64,000 bases of DNA from Populus alba (Eukaryota; Streptophyta; Magnoliopsida; Malpighiales; Salicaceae), in contig NC_133289.1 of assembly GCF_005239225.2 (NCBI RefSeq), positions 11,291,501 to 11,355,500 on the forward strand, in the 5' to 3' direction. The notes beneath the pieces were generated by a model. That model did not search any database. It worked only from the letters and a program-made list of their open reading frames with translations, and had not been told where the DNA came from. Below are positions 36,317 through 49,935 of this stretch, piece by piece. How positions within the stretch are numbered: position 1 is the stretch's first letter; each line of letters begins with the position of its first letter. A program made the translations under genes and the position numbers.

Positions 36317-37588
36317 ATGGCCGACAGCACCTCCACCAAATCCAGAAAACGCCGCCAACCCGACCCAGACTCCACCACCGAACTCCTCTTCAAAAACCTC
36401 CTAAAACCCGACTCTGTAATCCTCCAAACTCTACAATCCCTCGTAATCTCCACTGCATCCGCCTCCTCTTCAAAACCCCTCACTCTCTCCGACCTATCAC
36501 TCTCTTCTAGCTGTCGAGAAGTCACCGACCTTTCCCTTACCTCTGTCCAATCTGAGATCGAAGCCTTAACCATCTCCATCGTCCAATCAATTCTCTCCGG
36601 TAAGGGCTTCTCCTTCAATGTCCCCTCACGGGCTGCCACTAACCAACTCTATGTCCCGGAACTCGACCGCATTGTCTTAAAAGACAAAAATACCCTCCGC
36701 CCTTTCGCTAACATTTCATCAGTCCGCAAATGCACAATAACTGCAAGGATCCTTTCCTTAATCCACCAGCTTTCTCTAAAAGGCATTCATGTTACAAAGC
36801 GAGATTTGTTTTACACTGATGTGAAGTTGTTTCAGGATCAGACACAGTCTGACGCAGTTCTTGATGATGTTTCGTGTATGCTTGGGTGTACTAGGTCTTC
36901 TCTTAACGTGATTGCGGCGGAGAAGGGGGTGGTTGTTGGGAGATTGATTTTTAGTGATAACGGGGATATGATTGATTGCACTAAAATGGGAATGGGAGGG
37001 AAAGCGATTCCACCGAATATTGATAGAGTTGGGGATATGCAGAGTGATGCATTATTTATTTTGTTAGTTGAGAAGGATGCTGCATATATGAGGTTAGCTG
37101 AGGATAGGTTTTACAATCGTTTTCCATGTATTATTGTGACTGCGAAAGGGCAGCCGGATGTGGCTACAAGGCTTTTTTTAAGGAAAATGAAGACCGAATT
37201 GAAGCTGCCGGTTTTGGCATTAGTTGATAGTGATCCATATGGGTTGAAGATTTTATCTGTTTATGGTTGTGGGTCGAAGAATATGTCTTATGATAGTGCG
37301 AATTTGACCACACCGGATATTAAATGGCTGGGGATTAGGCCTAGTGATTTGGACAAGTATAAGATACCTGAGCAATGTAGGTTGCCGATGACTGAGCAGG
37401 ATATCAAGACTGGGAAGGATTTGTTGGAGGAGGATTTCGTGAAGAAGAATCCAGGGTGGGTTGAGGAGTTGAGTTTGATGGTGAAGACTAAACAGAAAGC
37501 TGAGATTCAGGCTCTGAGTTCGTTTGGGTTTCAGTATTTATCTGAGGTTTATTTGCCTTTGAAGTTGCAGCAGCAGGATTGGCTTTGA
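36317..37588 (+). CDS. DNA topoisomerase VI subunit A (SPO11-3/RHL2/BIN5 type)
   Basis: A-subunit of plant topoisomerase VI, a type IIB enzyme that passes one duplex through another with the B-subunit and is needed for endoreduplication and cell enlargement. A single intronless frame of 423 residues fits Arabidopsis SPO11-3, which is also intronless and of similar size, unlike the intron-rich meiotic SPO11-1 and -2. The winged-helix (5Y-CAP) region carries the catalytic tyrosine in KRDLFYTD (Tyr166). The Toprim fold follows, with the metal-binding glutamate in LLVEKDAAY (Glu252) and the DSDPYG motif (Asp304, Asp306). The N-terminal 60 or so residues are Ser/Thr/Lys-rich and variable in the family. 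Base composition changes markedly around 36830. It is convergent with the PPR gene, leaving 785 bp between stops. Confidence 0.96.
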   Translation: MADSTSTKSRKRRQPDPDSTTELLFKNLLKPDSVILQTLQSLVISTASASSSKPLTLSDLSLSSSCREVTDLSLTSVQSEIEALTISIVQSILSGKGFSFNVPSRAATNQLYVPELDRIVLKDKNTLRPFANISSVRKCTITARILSLIHQLSLKGIHVTKRDLFYTDVKLFQDQTQSDAVLDDVSCMLGCTRSSLNVIAAEKGVVVGRLIFSDNGDMIDCTKMGMGGKAIPPNIDRVGDMQSDALFILLVEKDAAYMRLAEDRFYNRFPCIIVTAKGQPDVATRLFLRKMKTELKLPVLALVDSDPYGLKILSVYGCGSKNMSYDSANLTTPDIKWLGIRPSDLDKYKIPEQCRLPMTEQDIKTGKDLLEEDFVKKNPGWVEELSLMVKTKQKAEIQALSSFGFQYLSEVYLPLKLQQQDWL

Positions 37589-38373
37589 GGGCCATTTGGG
37601 AGCTGAGGAAACACCATTGTACGTATTTTCTTGTTTGCAGCTGTAATGAGAACTGGGATGATTTTATGTATTTGCTTAAATGTCGATGTAGTCTTTCACT
37701 TCATCAATGATAATAATATGTGGTTCTGCTACTTGATACATTTATGAATCTTTTTAGGAGTTATCTGATTTTTTGTTTTGTGGCTTTGGTTTAATGGGCA
37801 TATGCGCGTCTGACTATAAATTATGAACTACGTGCCTGCCTGATCCGACATCTGGGAGTTTTTATCTGTTTGCAAGCGCTAACTAATCTTCAGGGGATTT
37901 TAAGGTGTTCTACATTCCTCTTAAGCTATCCATGTCTATGCAACTCTCCAGGCGACTTCACGTAAATACGGGGCAAGAAATTGCAAGAGGGGGCTGAGAT
38001 TCCGTAAGTAACCGTGCTAGAGGGGAAAATGGAATAGGAACAGCCGTGCTATTGGTAAGAAAGTAATTGTTGTTTTTTGCAAGTAGATAATGAAGTTACT
38101 AGCCAGGTTTGCGCTAAACTGCAGGCTTTCAGCCATTATAAGTGGAGAGCAGAATTAAAAACTACAGCTAATTTTAGGGAAGAAAACGGAACATAGTAGA
38201 AATCACATAATCTTTTATCCGATATTTTATAGTGTATTCCATGGTACAACTGGAAAATGGCATCACTAGTCAGTGTTCAAATGCATTGACTTGTTCTGCG
38301 TTATTAGAAGAAGAAAAAAGAAGAAAACTTGGTTATATACAAAATTTGTCATTTGTACGTACATAAAGAATAA
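37589..38373. other. Convergent 3' flanks of TOP6A and the PPR gene
   Basis: The sequence just after 37588 probably holds the 3' UTR of the topoisomerase gene, and the part before 38374 that of the minus-strand PPR gene. No gene or transposon is visible between them. Confidence 0.5.
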
Positions 38374-41300
38374 TCACCTTCTGATGGCACCTACTCTTCT
38401 CTGCAGCCATTCATGCAGTGATTTCCGTCTAACCTTCAACCTCTGTGTAACTACTATGGGGCGCCTTGTGGAAGATGCCATTTTCTTGTTCCTTGCTAAC
38501 CTGACTACCAAGTCCGGACCTAGATCTAGAGAGTTTTTCGAATCTGTCTTTATGTCATCTAAATGTCCTGGGACTGCAACCAGAACCTCAAGCCCTAACT
38601 CATTACGCAGAAGTTCAATTATTACATTTTTCACCTCTGAATCTCGTTTGGATGCTGGATCTACTTTACTGACATCCAAGGTGATCCACAGGTCTTCTTT
38701 TACTGAATAACCTGCAACAAGAAATTAGCATAACGTCAGAATGCTCAAGGTTATGTGCATTCAGCCGCCTCATGTACTAATCACTCCCCCTTTTTGTTCG
38801 GGTAGATTTCAAATATGTAAATATGCTCAATGATCCATGCAGGGCACTGTTGCTACCATACCTAAAGTATAGTTCTCTTTGATCATTCGAAGAACTGCAA
38901 GAACTACAATCCGAGCTTCAACCTGTAAATTCACGGTAAAGAAACTGAGAACAGAAATTGAGCAAGAATTCTTATTCTTGATTTTAGTGGTAATGCAAAT
39001 TATCTACTATCAGAGCAACCAACTCCAAACCATGATCTGCTCTCAAAGACAACGAGAGAGAGTAAACAGGATCAGAATGGGAGTCTCATAACCTGACCTG
39101 ACTTCCTGCAACCAATATCTAACAAAAACAAAACAATGTTTCAACATTCACTTGATAATGTTTACTGTACCTTTGTCAGGCCCTGGAGGTCAATTGCTAG
39201 GTTTTCAGCAATATTGTTCTGCAAGTGTGCTGCAACTTTCTCAAGAAGTAGACTACGAGGTCTTCCTAAGTCAGTTCTTTTACAAGAAGCAAACCCACCC
39301 TGGATCTGATTATTATCTTGTATTACTCCTTCACACCATTCTTCAATTAGCTGTTTGAGATAGTAGTCATTTGATTTATACCTGCAATGTCAGCATGCTC
39401 TCGTAAGGAGAAAACGCATCCAACTGGTTTTACATCAAATTGCCTCAAGATAAGGGGCAGTGACAGGAATAACCCTGTCAACCAATCCTTTTTACGCAAA
39501 TGTATTTAGAATGAAATGGAAAAAATATGGGCGTATCTACGTCGCATGCTTGAGATTGAGAAATCAACAAAAAGCAAGGTAAAATTTGCAGTTCCTAACA
39601 ATAGATTTTAACGAGCACAATGTCCTCCAGGGAAAAAGAAAGCAGCACATTTCTAACATGATAGATCAGTTTCCAGAAAGACACAGTTTACAAACATCAT
39701 AGGACTTGCTAGCATACCCTGCTTTCCTCATATCCTGGTATATAGCAAGGCATTGTTGTACTTCTTGCAAGGAACCATATCTAGTGCGAGCTCTTAGAAG
39801 TGTATTATATGTCACCTGGGAGGGGAAAAGGAAGTTTAAATTATTTTTTCAAGCTGGTATGTTTTGAGAATGCACATTTTTTTTCAGTTCAGAAAATGAT
39901 CTGCAATTGCTTCAATGTGAACATGGAAAAATGCAAAACAAAATTCTCATGATTTCTTTTACATTCTGTAACACGTAGAACTGCTTTCACTGAACAAATC
40001 AAGATCCATTTAAAGTTTTAGGTGTCCTGAACAAATTTTTGCTCAGGCATACTTCTTTTCTTTAGCAACATGGATCATTACAATTGAAGAAAACAAGCAT
40101 AAAAGCTCTCAGCACTTACCAAATTAGGATTTATCTGACATCTTTTCATTTCTGCAAATAACGAAAATGCCAGCTTCAAATTTTTAGTTTCTACACAAAC
40201 CTATGAACAAAAGCGCATGATGAATCAGCACATAAAGCCAAGTTTTCATAATGCAACAGTGACCATATATTCAAGTGCAAATGTTATCGACATTCATCAA
40301 AATCAATTTTATTGGAATAGAAAGCCTCAAACCTTGATAGCTGTTGTATATGCAACAACATCAGGTTCAACTCCAGCCATGCGCATGTTCTTCAAAATCT
40401 GCACTGAAAAGATAAGTGTTAGAGAGCTTATTTTCCTTCAAGTTCAACAAAGTAGAAACAAAAGAAGAGAGAGATAGAGAGAGATAAAGCAGTGGCCAGG
40501 AAAAGCAAAAGACTTGTTAGAGAAAGAAACGGTCATAGAAATTATGAAAAGGCATTGAGAAAGAAAAGAAAATCAAGCCTGCTCCAACTTTTGTTTTCGC
40601 TTTAAAGAATGTATGTAGACAGTTCTTTTGAATGGAAGTTTAATCAGCGTAGCCAATATCATAAAATTATTCAATTTATGGAATACCAGAAGGAAGGAGC
40701 AGCAGGCAAGATATGACAAGACATTGAGAACTTTTTCTTGTTAGTTTCCTTTTGTTTTGCTGGTACAATGACAAGTTGGTTCAACACCCAAATTCAATTA
40801 GATGTGACTATTATTTTAAAGAAATATTCACAATAACAGATATAAGAAATTCAACTCCAAAGTAAAAAGCAAAGATCTTGTAAATTCCAATAGAAAATGT
40901 GTTACCTGTACAGCACCAGATACATTGCCTGAGCCTCCACATATGTCAATCAAGATTGACCAGCTTATATGATTAGGCGAAATTCCTACTGTCTTCATCT
41001 CATCCATTAAGGCTTTTGCACGGTGGTAATCACTACCACATGCTTTCATTAACATATGATATGTTGCGGGAGTGGGAGTGAAGGGAAATTTCTTAATAAA
41101 GTTTAAATGATGTGAATTTGGAACAATGTTCGTCATGTTAGGGCAGAGTTTCTGTGCATGCTCAATCTCATCTGCATTGCCACTGTGATCTCCATGAAAA
41201 ACCTCCTGGGCTTCACTTCCCTTCCAGCACTGGAAAAGACGAAAAGCTCTGTCATATTGACAAGCCTGAACACATGCATGTAAAAGGATGTTGCAACACT

Positions 41301-44275
41301 GAGAATTTGGCTCGCATCCAGATAGGAGCATCTCTTCAAATAACTGTATTGCCTGCTCTACAAGACCTGCATTGGCGCATGCACTGATCAATGATGACCA
41401 TATATGCCTGTTAGGGGTGACTCCGGATGATAGCATATCTTCTTTAATTTTCAGTGCCATCTGCCACATTTTTGCATCTGCGAAGATCTGGAGAATTCAG
41501 AGTAGACAAGTTCTGAGGAACCATAGCCAGTGCGTGAAAATAAAATAAACTAAACAGGGAAACAAGATTTTTCATGGAACAGATTAAGAGATTGACACTG
41601 CATTCTTTTCTATCAGTGAGATCGACATTCATATCCTGTACAGAGATATACCTTTACGATCATGCAGTATGTAAAGACATCCAGCTTCAACACCTCTGCT
41701 GATTCCAACTGCTTTACTTCCCTATAAATGTCTTTGGCTAAGTCCACTCTTCCAGCAATACAGCATGCCTTCAACAGGATGTTATAAGATGCCACATCTG
41801 CTGTGACACCAAGATTCTGGATTTATAGCAAAAGGGTATTAAAATATTTTATAGATAAAATGACTGCACACATATTTTGGCATTAAGCAGTCTTTAGGAT
41901 TCTAAAGAAAAAAGGAAAGATGATAACAGTTTACTAGAACTGATTTTCACATGGATGCCTTGTGTATTCATAGAAGTTTCAACTGGAAAGGTGGGGGGGG
42001 GGGGTTGGGATTTTATTACATTTTGCAAATAATTATATATAAGATAATAAAAGGTGAGGAGAAACTAGAAATGAAGAATATCATCTAAAAGTTTGATTGT
42101 TTTGTTTGTCTGTCGACAAATAATGAAAGAGCTTCAAGTCAAAAGCTTAATGATGATAAAAAGGTAAAAGGCTTTGAAAAATTTGCAAATACAATGGAAC
42201 TCGCCTGTAAATGATGTGTTCTTTGAGTGTGAGTTTGTGCTTGTGTTGCTTTTTGTATGTGTGGGTATGCACGCATGCATTGTGTGTGTGGCTGTGTTTG
42301 AGAGAGAGAAGGGGGGGAGGGCGAGTGGCTGAGAGTTACTTGCATATTCTTGAATACACTGAATGTGTAGCCCAAATCATGGGCATTGACATTCATGAGA
42401 CTGTTGAAAACATAAACATTTGGGATGACCTTCCGATTGATCAAGTCCTGCAGCAAGATTCATTTGTCAATTTCATATCCTTGCCAGCAAAACAAATTGC
42501 TAAATGTTGCAAAACAAGTGACAAGTGCATGTTCAAAGCCATTTAGAAGTTGAATCGAAGAGTAATAAGTATCAACATGACAAGCAATTATGAATTTACA
42601 AGACTAGAAAAATGCTATCTCCTGTATCTGTAAGATAAACACAAAACTCAGTTCCAGCATGCCCAAAAATTATGGCTTGTTAGCTCAGAAGATCTGATAC
42701 AGGAAACCCATGCTCAGGATGGACCTGGGGGTTGAGGGGGGCTAAACGGGAAAGATAAACCCACCCTTCCATGTAGAAGGAATAAGCACATCTATGCCAA
42801 CAAATAATAAGGAACCCCTTATTTGTTGACAATTTAAATAGTTTGATAATAATTCTTCCAGTAAAATGGGCCAAATTTCACCAACTCCATTTTTTCTTTG
42901 TTTTCTTGCAACCCTAACTAAATAATCTAAGAGCACTCAGCAATCAATTTGATTGAAAGCAAGAAATGGATGCAAACAAGGTGGCTAGGTATTGCCACAA
43001 AACAAAATTGATCATGGAAAAGATGGACTATTTAAAGTCAATATGCAAACTAAACCAGAAGCGAGACATTTAAACTAAATGAAGCTCATAAACAAATCCA
43101 AAGAACATTAGCAGATGAAGGCAGTCATGTCAATTACCTCATAAATATACCTAGATTTCATGTAGTCACCACAAAGACCACAGACGTCAATTATAGTACG
43201 ATGTAAATACATGTTAGGAACACTCAGTTTATGCTTAGCTTCATCATAGGCAACCAAAGCAGAATCCAGGTGCCCTTTTCTTCCAAATTCACTTATAATG
43301 TTGCAAAATAATATGCGTCCTTCACCTGGAAATATAGCTGCAAACCTGCATCATGCAACACTTGTACTTGTAGCATCCATCATATACTATGGAATATAAA
43401 AAAAATGTAGACACAGATTCAGTGCAACAAATATGTTTCACTGATTTTTAATAAAAATTCAAACCAATAAAAAATTTCAAAGAGTGATGTGATCATACCG
43501 CACAGCCATCTTTGGATTAAGCTTGTCAACACAGATTTTTATGATGTAAGATGGGTCCACTAGTTCTTTGAAGGAGAAGCAAAACCCTGATCAGCCACGA
43601 AACATCAGTTACGTATACAATGCAAAGCTTCTCAATTATAACATTGTAACTACTGACTAAAGCTAAATTCTGAATCATAGAAAATTTAAATTTTCTTGTA
43701 GATATTGGTGATTGAAGAAAATTACCTGCAAGAGTCTCCATTATGTACACAACTTGCTCCACATCACCACAATTCACAATCCTGATACACTCTTTTTTAA
43801 GCAAATCAGTAGCAACCCCATCAAGAAACTTCAAAGTGGAAACTCCCAGTTCCTCAGTTTTTTTCAAAAACCGAACAACACAGTCTACATTTCCATGTTG
43901 AAGATTCTTTGAAATACCCTTTGCCACAGGACCCACACTTAATGCAGCAACAAAACTTGAAGGCTCGACACCTGAAGCAATCACTGACTCTGCAATCATC
44001 ACAAAGTCTTGGAGGCGGCCATCCTCGGCTAGCTTTGAAGCCAGGTTGGCATGGTAATCGAGGAGGGAGGAGGAGTTAAGGTTTTGGCGAAATGGGATGG
44101 TGGAGAGGAGAGGAGGAGAGCGGGAATGGACGGCAGGGATTGGTTTGGAGGGAGTGTGGAGAGCGTGGAGCGATGGGGTTTTGGGTTTCGGAGAGTGGTG
44201 GTGGTGGTGAGGAGTGGAGGAGGGGTTTGTCGGAGGAGAAACAGTGGAAGAGCCGAGGATGAGGAGTTGTTTCAT
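38374..44275 (-). CDS. Pentatricopeptide repeat protein, At5g02830 type
   Basis: Probable organelle RNA-binding PPR protein. Twelve exons assemble on the minus strand: 44275-43726, 43586-43499, 43345-43138, 42447-42340, 41816-41652, 41487-40906, 40398-40333, 40200-40120, 39815-39718, 39381-39171, 38922-38862 and 38711-38374. They give 851 residues, close to the 852 I recall for At5g02830. The N terminus is rich in Ser, Pro and His with few acidic residues, like a plastid transit peptide. PPR units follow, for example VASYNILLKACCIAGRVDLA, NRHIWSSLISACANAGLVEQ, PATYHMLMKACG, HISWSILIDICGGSGNV and PNLVTYNTLLRA. The C terminus (DLWITLDVSKVD to LQRRVGAIRR) is conserved in this subfamily but lacks canonical SMR motifs as far as I can see. 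It is intron-rich, unlike most plant PPR genes. Its RNA target cannot be read from sequence. Confidence 0.9.
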
Positions 44276-45182
44276 TCTTGTCCTCCCGTTGAATGCATTT
44301 TTTTTTTTTTTTTGGGTTTTGGTTGCAGGGTTTTATGGGTTTGGCATTTGGGAGTGGATTGAATTTGAAAGGCAGGTATTTTTGGTTAAGATACGGAGCC
44401 AAAAAAAAAAACTAACGAATGCTTGAAAAGAAGAAGAAGATAATAATCTTTATGAAAACAAATATTATAATCATTGCCATTTTAAAATATTGTCAGATAT
44501 ATTTAACACTTAAAAAAACTGAATAATTTAATTTGTCAATTTAAATTGAGAAATATTATCTGATAAGTAGACAATAATATAATTTCTTTAACATAATTTT
44601 AAGAAACAAAATATTAAAATAATATTTTACTGATAAATAATATTTTAATATCAAGATCTTATAATATTAATATATACTTGGTAAAAGGTTTGCTACTACT
44701 TAGATTTTTTTTATTTTAAAAAATGTGTATACATTACTAATATGTTTTATATTTATAAATAAAATTTTGAATATAAACTCAAAATATAATAAAAGTCTTA
44801 AATGAACTGGAAAAAATATTATAAATAAAGCTGGAAAGATAATAAAAAATATCTAAATCAAGTATGAAAAGAATTATAAACCAACTAAACTAAATGAATA
44901 ATAAAACAACTAAAAAAATATAGCAAAACTTGAATAGTAACTTCTAAGCAATATTAGAAAACCTTTTTTATATTTGATTGCTATGAAATTTTAACTCTAA
45001 AGAAAAAAAGATCTTTAGAATCTTTTACAAAAATGTCATCTTGATACAACTGTTGAATAGAAATTTATGCCTATTAATATAAAACAACATATTAGAAAAA
45101 AATATCATATATCATTATCTCTACCTTTTTCCAATTTCAAAACTACTTTTTATCTTTTTAATAATGTACTCCACAATGCATT

Positions 45183-45215
<33 letters not shown>

Positions 45216-47141
45216 AAGTTGGAAAATCCATTTTGTTTTAATTTCTTTATTAATATCATTCCCAACATCTTCTTTTTATATGTAATATTTTTCTATTTTT
45301 TTCATAGTTAGAAGAGATAAAATGAAAAAGAGCGCTTGAGAGATTAAGCACAACTTTAATTGGTTCATGTCTAACTAAGGTTCCAATACTTGATGGTCTT
45401 TCTTCCTAATTTTTTTTTATCCCATTTCATCTCTAATGTATTTGAATTTTTTCATAAATGTTTTTTTTTTCCTGCATAGATAATGCAAGAATGAGAAAAT
45501 CTAAAAGCAAAAATAGTATACTCTATTTTTTATTTTTTATAAAAAGAAATAAGACAAAAAAAAAAGCAACTGAGAGATTAAAAAAAACTTTATCTAGTCC
45601 AAATCTAATGCCTCTTTTTCGCTCTCTTTCCTTTCAAGTTTTATAGCTGCAAAATACAAACCAAAAAATCAGGTTTTTAAGTTGTTGTAGATATAGAAGA
45701 ATTTTCGGCGGTAGTTAAAGAAAACATTGTGGTCATGAGGAATTCAAGGGGGAAATACACACGCACGCACACACGCATAACATCTTCAATATTTATGCAT
45801 AAATTTCATATAATAAATCCAAAAATAGTGTTATTTTTTTTTTTATCATAATTTAAAAATCTACCAAATTTTCAACAGAGTCTTTCTTATATAAGGAGAT
45901 TGTAAGTTATTGACCAAAAAAAAAAACCTGCTACATTTCAATATTCATTCAATCTGCATTCCATTCATTGTCCAATCATCCTAGACTCATCACATCACTA
46001 CTCAACACATCATATTCATCACATTTCATTATGGTTCAATTGAATCATTCATACAATAATTAAAACAAGATAACAGATAAATTAAACTTAATATAATTTA
46101 TCTACTATGTTAAAAATTTAATACAAACATTATCAAAATAAAATCTACATCAGATAGTTATGGATTTAGTTAACATTTAAGACATTTAAGTCCAACATAT
46201 CGTAAAACCCTATAATAGTAATTATAATAAGTAATTAATATTCATGTTATCATCCCTCAAAATTACACATAATATGTAACATCATTAATATTGTTATCAT
46301 AAAAAAAAAACTATACATGATATGCTACTTTATTAATATTCTTATAAATACAAAATGCAAGGGTTGCATCATGAATTAGACCTAATGAAATTGCAAGGAT
46401 CCTGAAATTATTTTATACCATTAATCAATTAATATGACATAAAGTTTTCAATGCAATATAATAAATTTATTGAATAACCTAAAGTATACACTTTCATTGA
46501 GATATCGTTTCTTTATATTAATTAAAACAATTCATTGACTTGAACCCGAGTAAAAGACCCTTATTTAGAGTAACTTCTATACTATTTAGAAACAGGGTAA
46601 CAGGGTATTAGTCATATTCAGGATATTTAGTTTCATAATCCAAAATTAGGACACCAGCTAGTCCTTAAACCAAGAACTAGTTATCATGAGAAACGTCTAA
46701 ACCGTTTTGACTACTAAAAAAATAGATATTTTCAGCTATAAACTCTTCTTGTTTTTATATCCTTAACTTTTTTCTTTTCATTTTCTTATTTCATTGTATT
46801 ACACTTTAATTTTATTATATTATTATTTTTAATTTATCTTGAGATTTACAACACACACCAATACCTATTTGTTTTCCCTTCTTGATTTTTACATGCATAG
46901 AGAATATGTTTTGGCTGATATGGGACAATTATGAGCATAGTTTGCATCTTCGTGTTAACCTAACAAGGTCAACTTTATTACTCAAAAGTTTCTTTTTATT
47001 TTTTTTAAAGTTTTTTTATCAAAATAATTTTGAAATGTTAGTGTAAATATTTTTGTTATGTTTATTTAGGTATGATTATAAGAAAAACCGTTCTAGAAAA
47101 TAAGAAGAGTCTCAATCTCATTCTAGGGAAGACCTTGATAT
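44276..47141. other. Upstream flank of the PPR gene and AT-rich DNA
   Basis: The first roughly 100 bp hold the leader of the minus-strand PPR gene, with a T run at about 44299. The rest is strongly AT-rich, with a CT microsatellite and a TTTTTT-rich stretch, and no recognised gene. The copia element begins at its right edge. Confidence 0.5.
45183..45207. repeat. (TC)n microsatellite
   Basis: About 12 TC units with one nearby imperfection in intergenic DNA. Confidence 0.9.
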
Positions 47142-47351
47142 TGAAGAGAAAGTTTAGGCTTCTGTTAAGGAAGTAGTTAGAATTTGCATTTAGTTTTAAT
47201 AAGTTCCAATCTATAAGATTGTTAGTTTATATTCTTCATGATTTTCTCTGCTTGAATATCTCCTTTGTTAAGATTATATAAGGCTGTATGTAAAGCCAAC
47301 CTCTATTTGAATAATACATTGATTCTGATTTTGCAATATAATTAACTAACA
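47142..47351 (+). repeat. 5' LTR of the copia element
   Basis: About 210 bp, starting TGAAGAGAAAG and ending AACTAACA. It carries the element's promoter region (TATATAAGG near 47275-47285 is a plausible TATA box) and matches the 3' LTR with scattered changes. Confidence 0.88.
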
Positions 47352-49367
47352 TTATGGTATCAGAGCCTCTCTATTTAACTCAAAGCAATAGTCTTTAAGT
47401 TTTTCTTGCAACAACAAAAAAGAATGGATCTAGAAGGAAACTTTGTGCAGCCAGTCATTCCTTATTTTGATGGTCATTATGACCACTAGAGCATATTGAT
47501 GGAGAATTTATTGCGCTCTAAGGAATATTGGGGGTTGATAGAAAATGGCTATATTGAGGTTGAAAGTGGCATAGAACAGACTTAAATGTAACAAAAGAGG
47601 ATCCATGAGTTAAAGCTAAAAGACATGAAAGTGAAAAAGTATCTCTTTCAAGCCATAGATTAGACGATATCGGAGACCATCCCTATAAAGGATACTTAAA
47701 AAAAAATATGGGAATCAATGAAAAAGAAGTTTGAAGGAAGTGCTAGAGTCGCTCTCTGTAGAAAGTTTGAAACCTTAAAGATGAAAGCTGGTGAAGGTGT
47801 CTGAGTATTTCTCAAGAGTATGGACAGTTGCCAACAAAATGAGAACATATAGAGATTAGATGAATGATGTTATAGTGGTGGAGAAGATTCTCAGATCATT
47901 GAGTAAGAATTTTAATTATATCGTTTGTTCAATTGAAGAATCTGAAGATATTGATCAATTCTCAATTGATGAACTCTAAAGTTCCTTGATTATCCATGAG
48001 TATAAATTCCAGTGCCACACATAAGAAGAACAAGCACTCAATATCACCAATTCTGAAGACAGATTCAATGCCAGAAAACGAGGGTGAGGTGTGTATAGAG
48101 GCAAAGGTAGAAGGAGAAGCAGTCAGTTCTACAACAACAAAGCAACAATGAAGTGTTTTAAGTTCATTAAGCTTGGACACTTTCAATATGAGTGTCCAAG
48201 TTGGGATAAGAAAGCTAACTACACTGAACTAGGAGAAGAAGAAAAGATGTTATCATGTCATATGTGGATATGAGTGATGCTTGAAGGGAAGATGTCTGGT
48301 TTTTAGACTTTGGGTGAAGTAACCACAAGTGTGGTGACAAGAGCTTATTCAATGAGATAGAAATTCAAACAAAAGGTGAAGCTGGGAAATAACACAAGAA
48401 TGGATGTGTTTGGAAAAGGCAACGTGAAATTGAAAATGAATGGTCTTACACATGTTGTTCGTGACGTATTCTTTGTTCCTGATTTAAAGACTAATCTTCT
48501 CAGCATTGGTCAACTTTAAGACAAATGGTTGACAATCCTCATTCAACATGGATATATGAACATTTATCATTCGGAGAAAGGCCTTATTATACAAACCGAA
48601 ATGACAGCAAATAGGATGTGTGTGCTATTAACAAATTCACTACATCAGAAACCAACTCGCCTTTATGACTCAACACCAGATTTGGCATATTTGTGGGATT
48701 GTCGATATGGATATTTGAGCTAGAAAGGATTGAGGACTCTTCAAGCCAAGAACATGGTGCACAAGATACCTCAGTTTAAGATTCCATTTACAATATGTGT
48801 TACTTACATGATTGGGAAGCAACACAAAGATTCCATTCTAAAGCAAAATAATTGGAGAGCCGCAGAGAAGCTTCAGCTTATCCATGCAGATCTCTGCAGA
48901 CTTATATCTCCTATTTCTAATCTCAAAAAGAGGCAGTCAATTAAACAATATATGTTCTCAATCGAAGTCCTACTTTGGCAGTTTAAAATCACACACCAGA
49001 GAAAGCTTGGAGTGGCATCAAACCTTCAATTGAACACTTCAGGATCTTCAGATGCATGGCTCATGTACATATTCCTAATGTACAAAGGACAAAGCTCGAT
49101 GTAAAAAGTATTCCTTGCGTGCTACTAGGACTCGGTAAAGAATCTAAGGCTTACAGACTCTTTGATCCAGTTGAGAAGAAAATTATAATGAGGATGGATG
49201 TATTGTTTGATGAAGAAAAATCTTGGGACTGGGATCAAAGCTATGATGAACATATAATGGCTGATATAGAATGTGGGGATGAAGGTGATACTAGAGCATC
49301 CATGAGTGAGGAAGTAGAAGACATTCCTGAAGAATTAGATGCTGAAGTTACTAAATAATTAACTACC

Positions 49368-49515
49368 AGTCCTCAACCTGGTGAGAATGGAAGAGAATCA
49401 CCAAATCCTCTTGGCAGTCCTCAACCTGGTGAGAATAGAAGAGCATCACCAAGTTATTATGGTGGCAGTTCTCAAACTGGTGAGAATTGGGGAGAATCAC
49501 CAAGTTTTCATGAAC
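49368..49515 (+). repeat. Three-unit in-frame minisatellite in the copia linker
   Basis: Units start at 49368, 49416 and 49467, with periods of 48 and 51 bp, both multiples of three. Each encodes a version of SPQPGEN followed by R/G-x-SP. The repeats lie between integrase and reverse transcriptase, a flexible linker where copia elements often carry low-complexity sequence. Confidence 0.9.
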
Positions 49516-49935
49516 AAAGAGTTAGAGGACCTCTAAGATGGATAAGAGATTATGTAGCTTGGGAACTTTAAGAGGAAGAAGATGCAAATGTTAACTTAAT
49601 TCTATTTACTTCAACAGATTTAGTATAGTTTGAGGATGTAGTAAAGTATGAACATTGAAAGACAACAATGGGCATTGAAATCAAGGTTATAGAGAGGAAC
49701 AACACACGGGAACTTACTGATCTGCCCGTTAGTGCAAAAAAAATTTACAATAAAATGGGTTTATAAGACCAAACTAAAGGAGAATGGAGAAGTAGACAAG
49801 TTCAAGGCGCGTTTGGTGGCCAAAGGGTATGAGCAACAATAAGGGATAGATTACACAAAAGTATTTGCACCGGTTGCAAGAATGAATATGGTGAGAATGA
49901 TTGTGGCCCTAGCAGCTAAAAAAGGATGGTTACTA

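Noticed and set aside
36262..36639. 125-codon minus-strand frame across the 5' end of TOP6A
   Set aside because: Antisense to a conserved gene and explained by its G-poor, C-rich codon use.
44051..44426. Plus-strand frames opposite the start of the PPR gene
   Set aside because: Shadows of the GC-rich, Ser/Pro-rich transit-peptide region.
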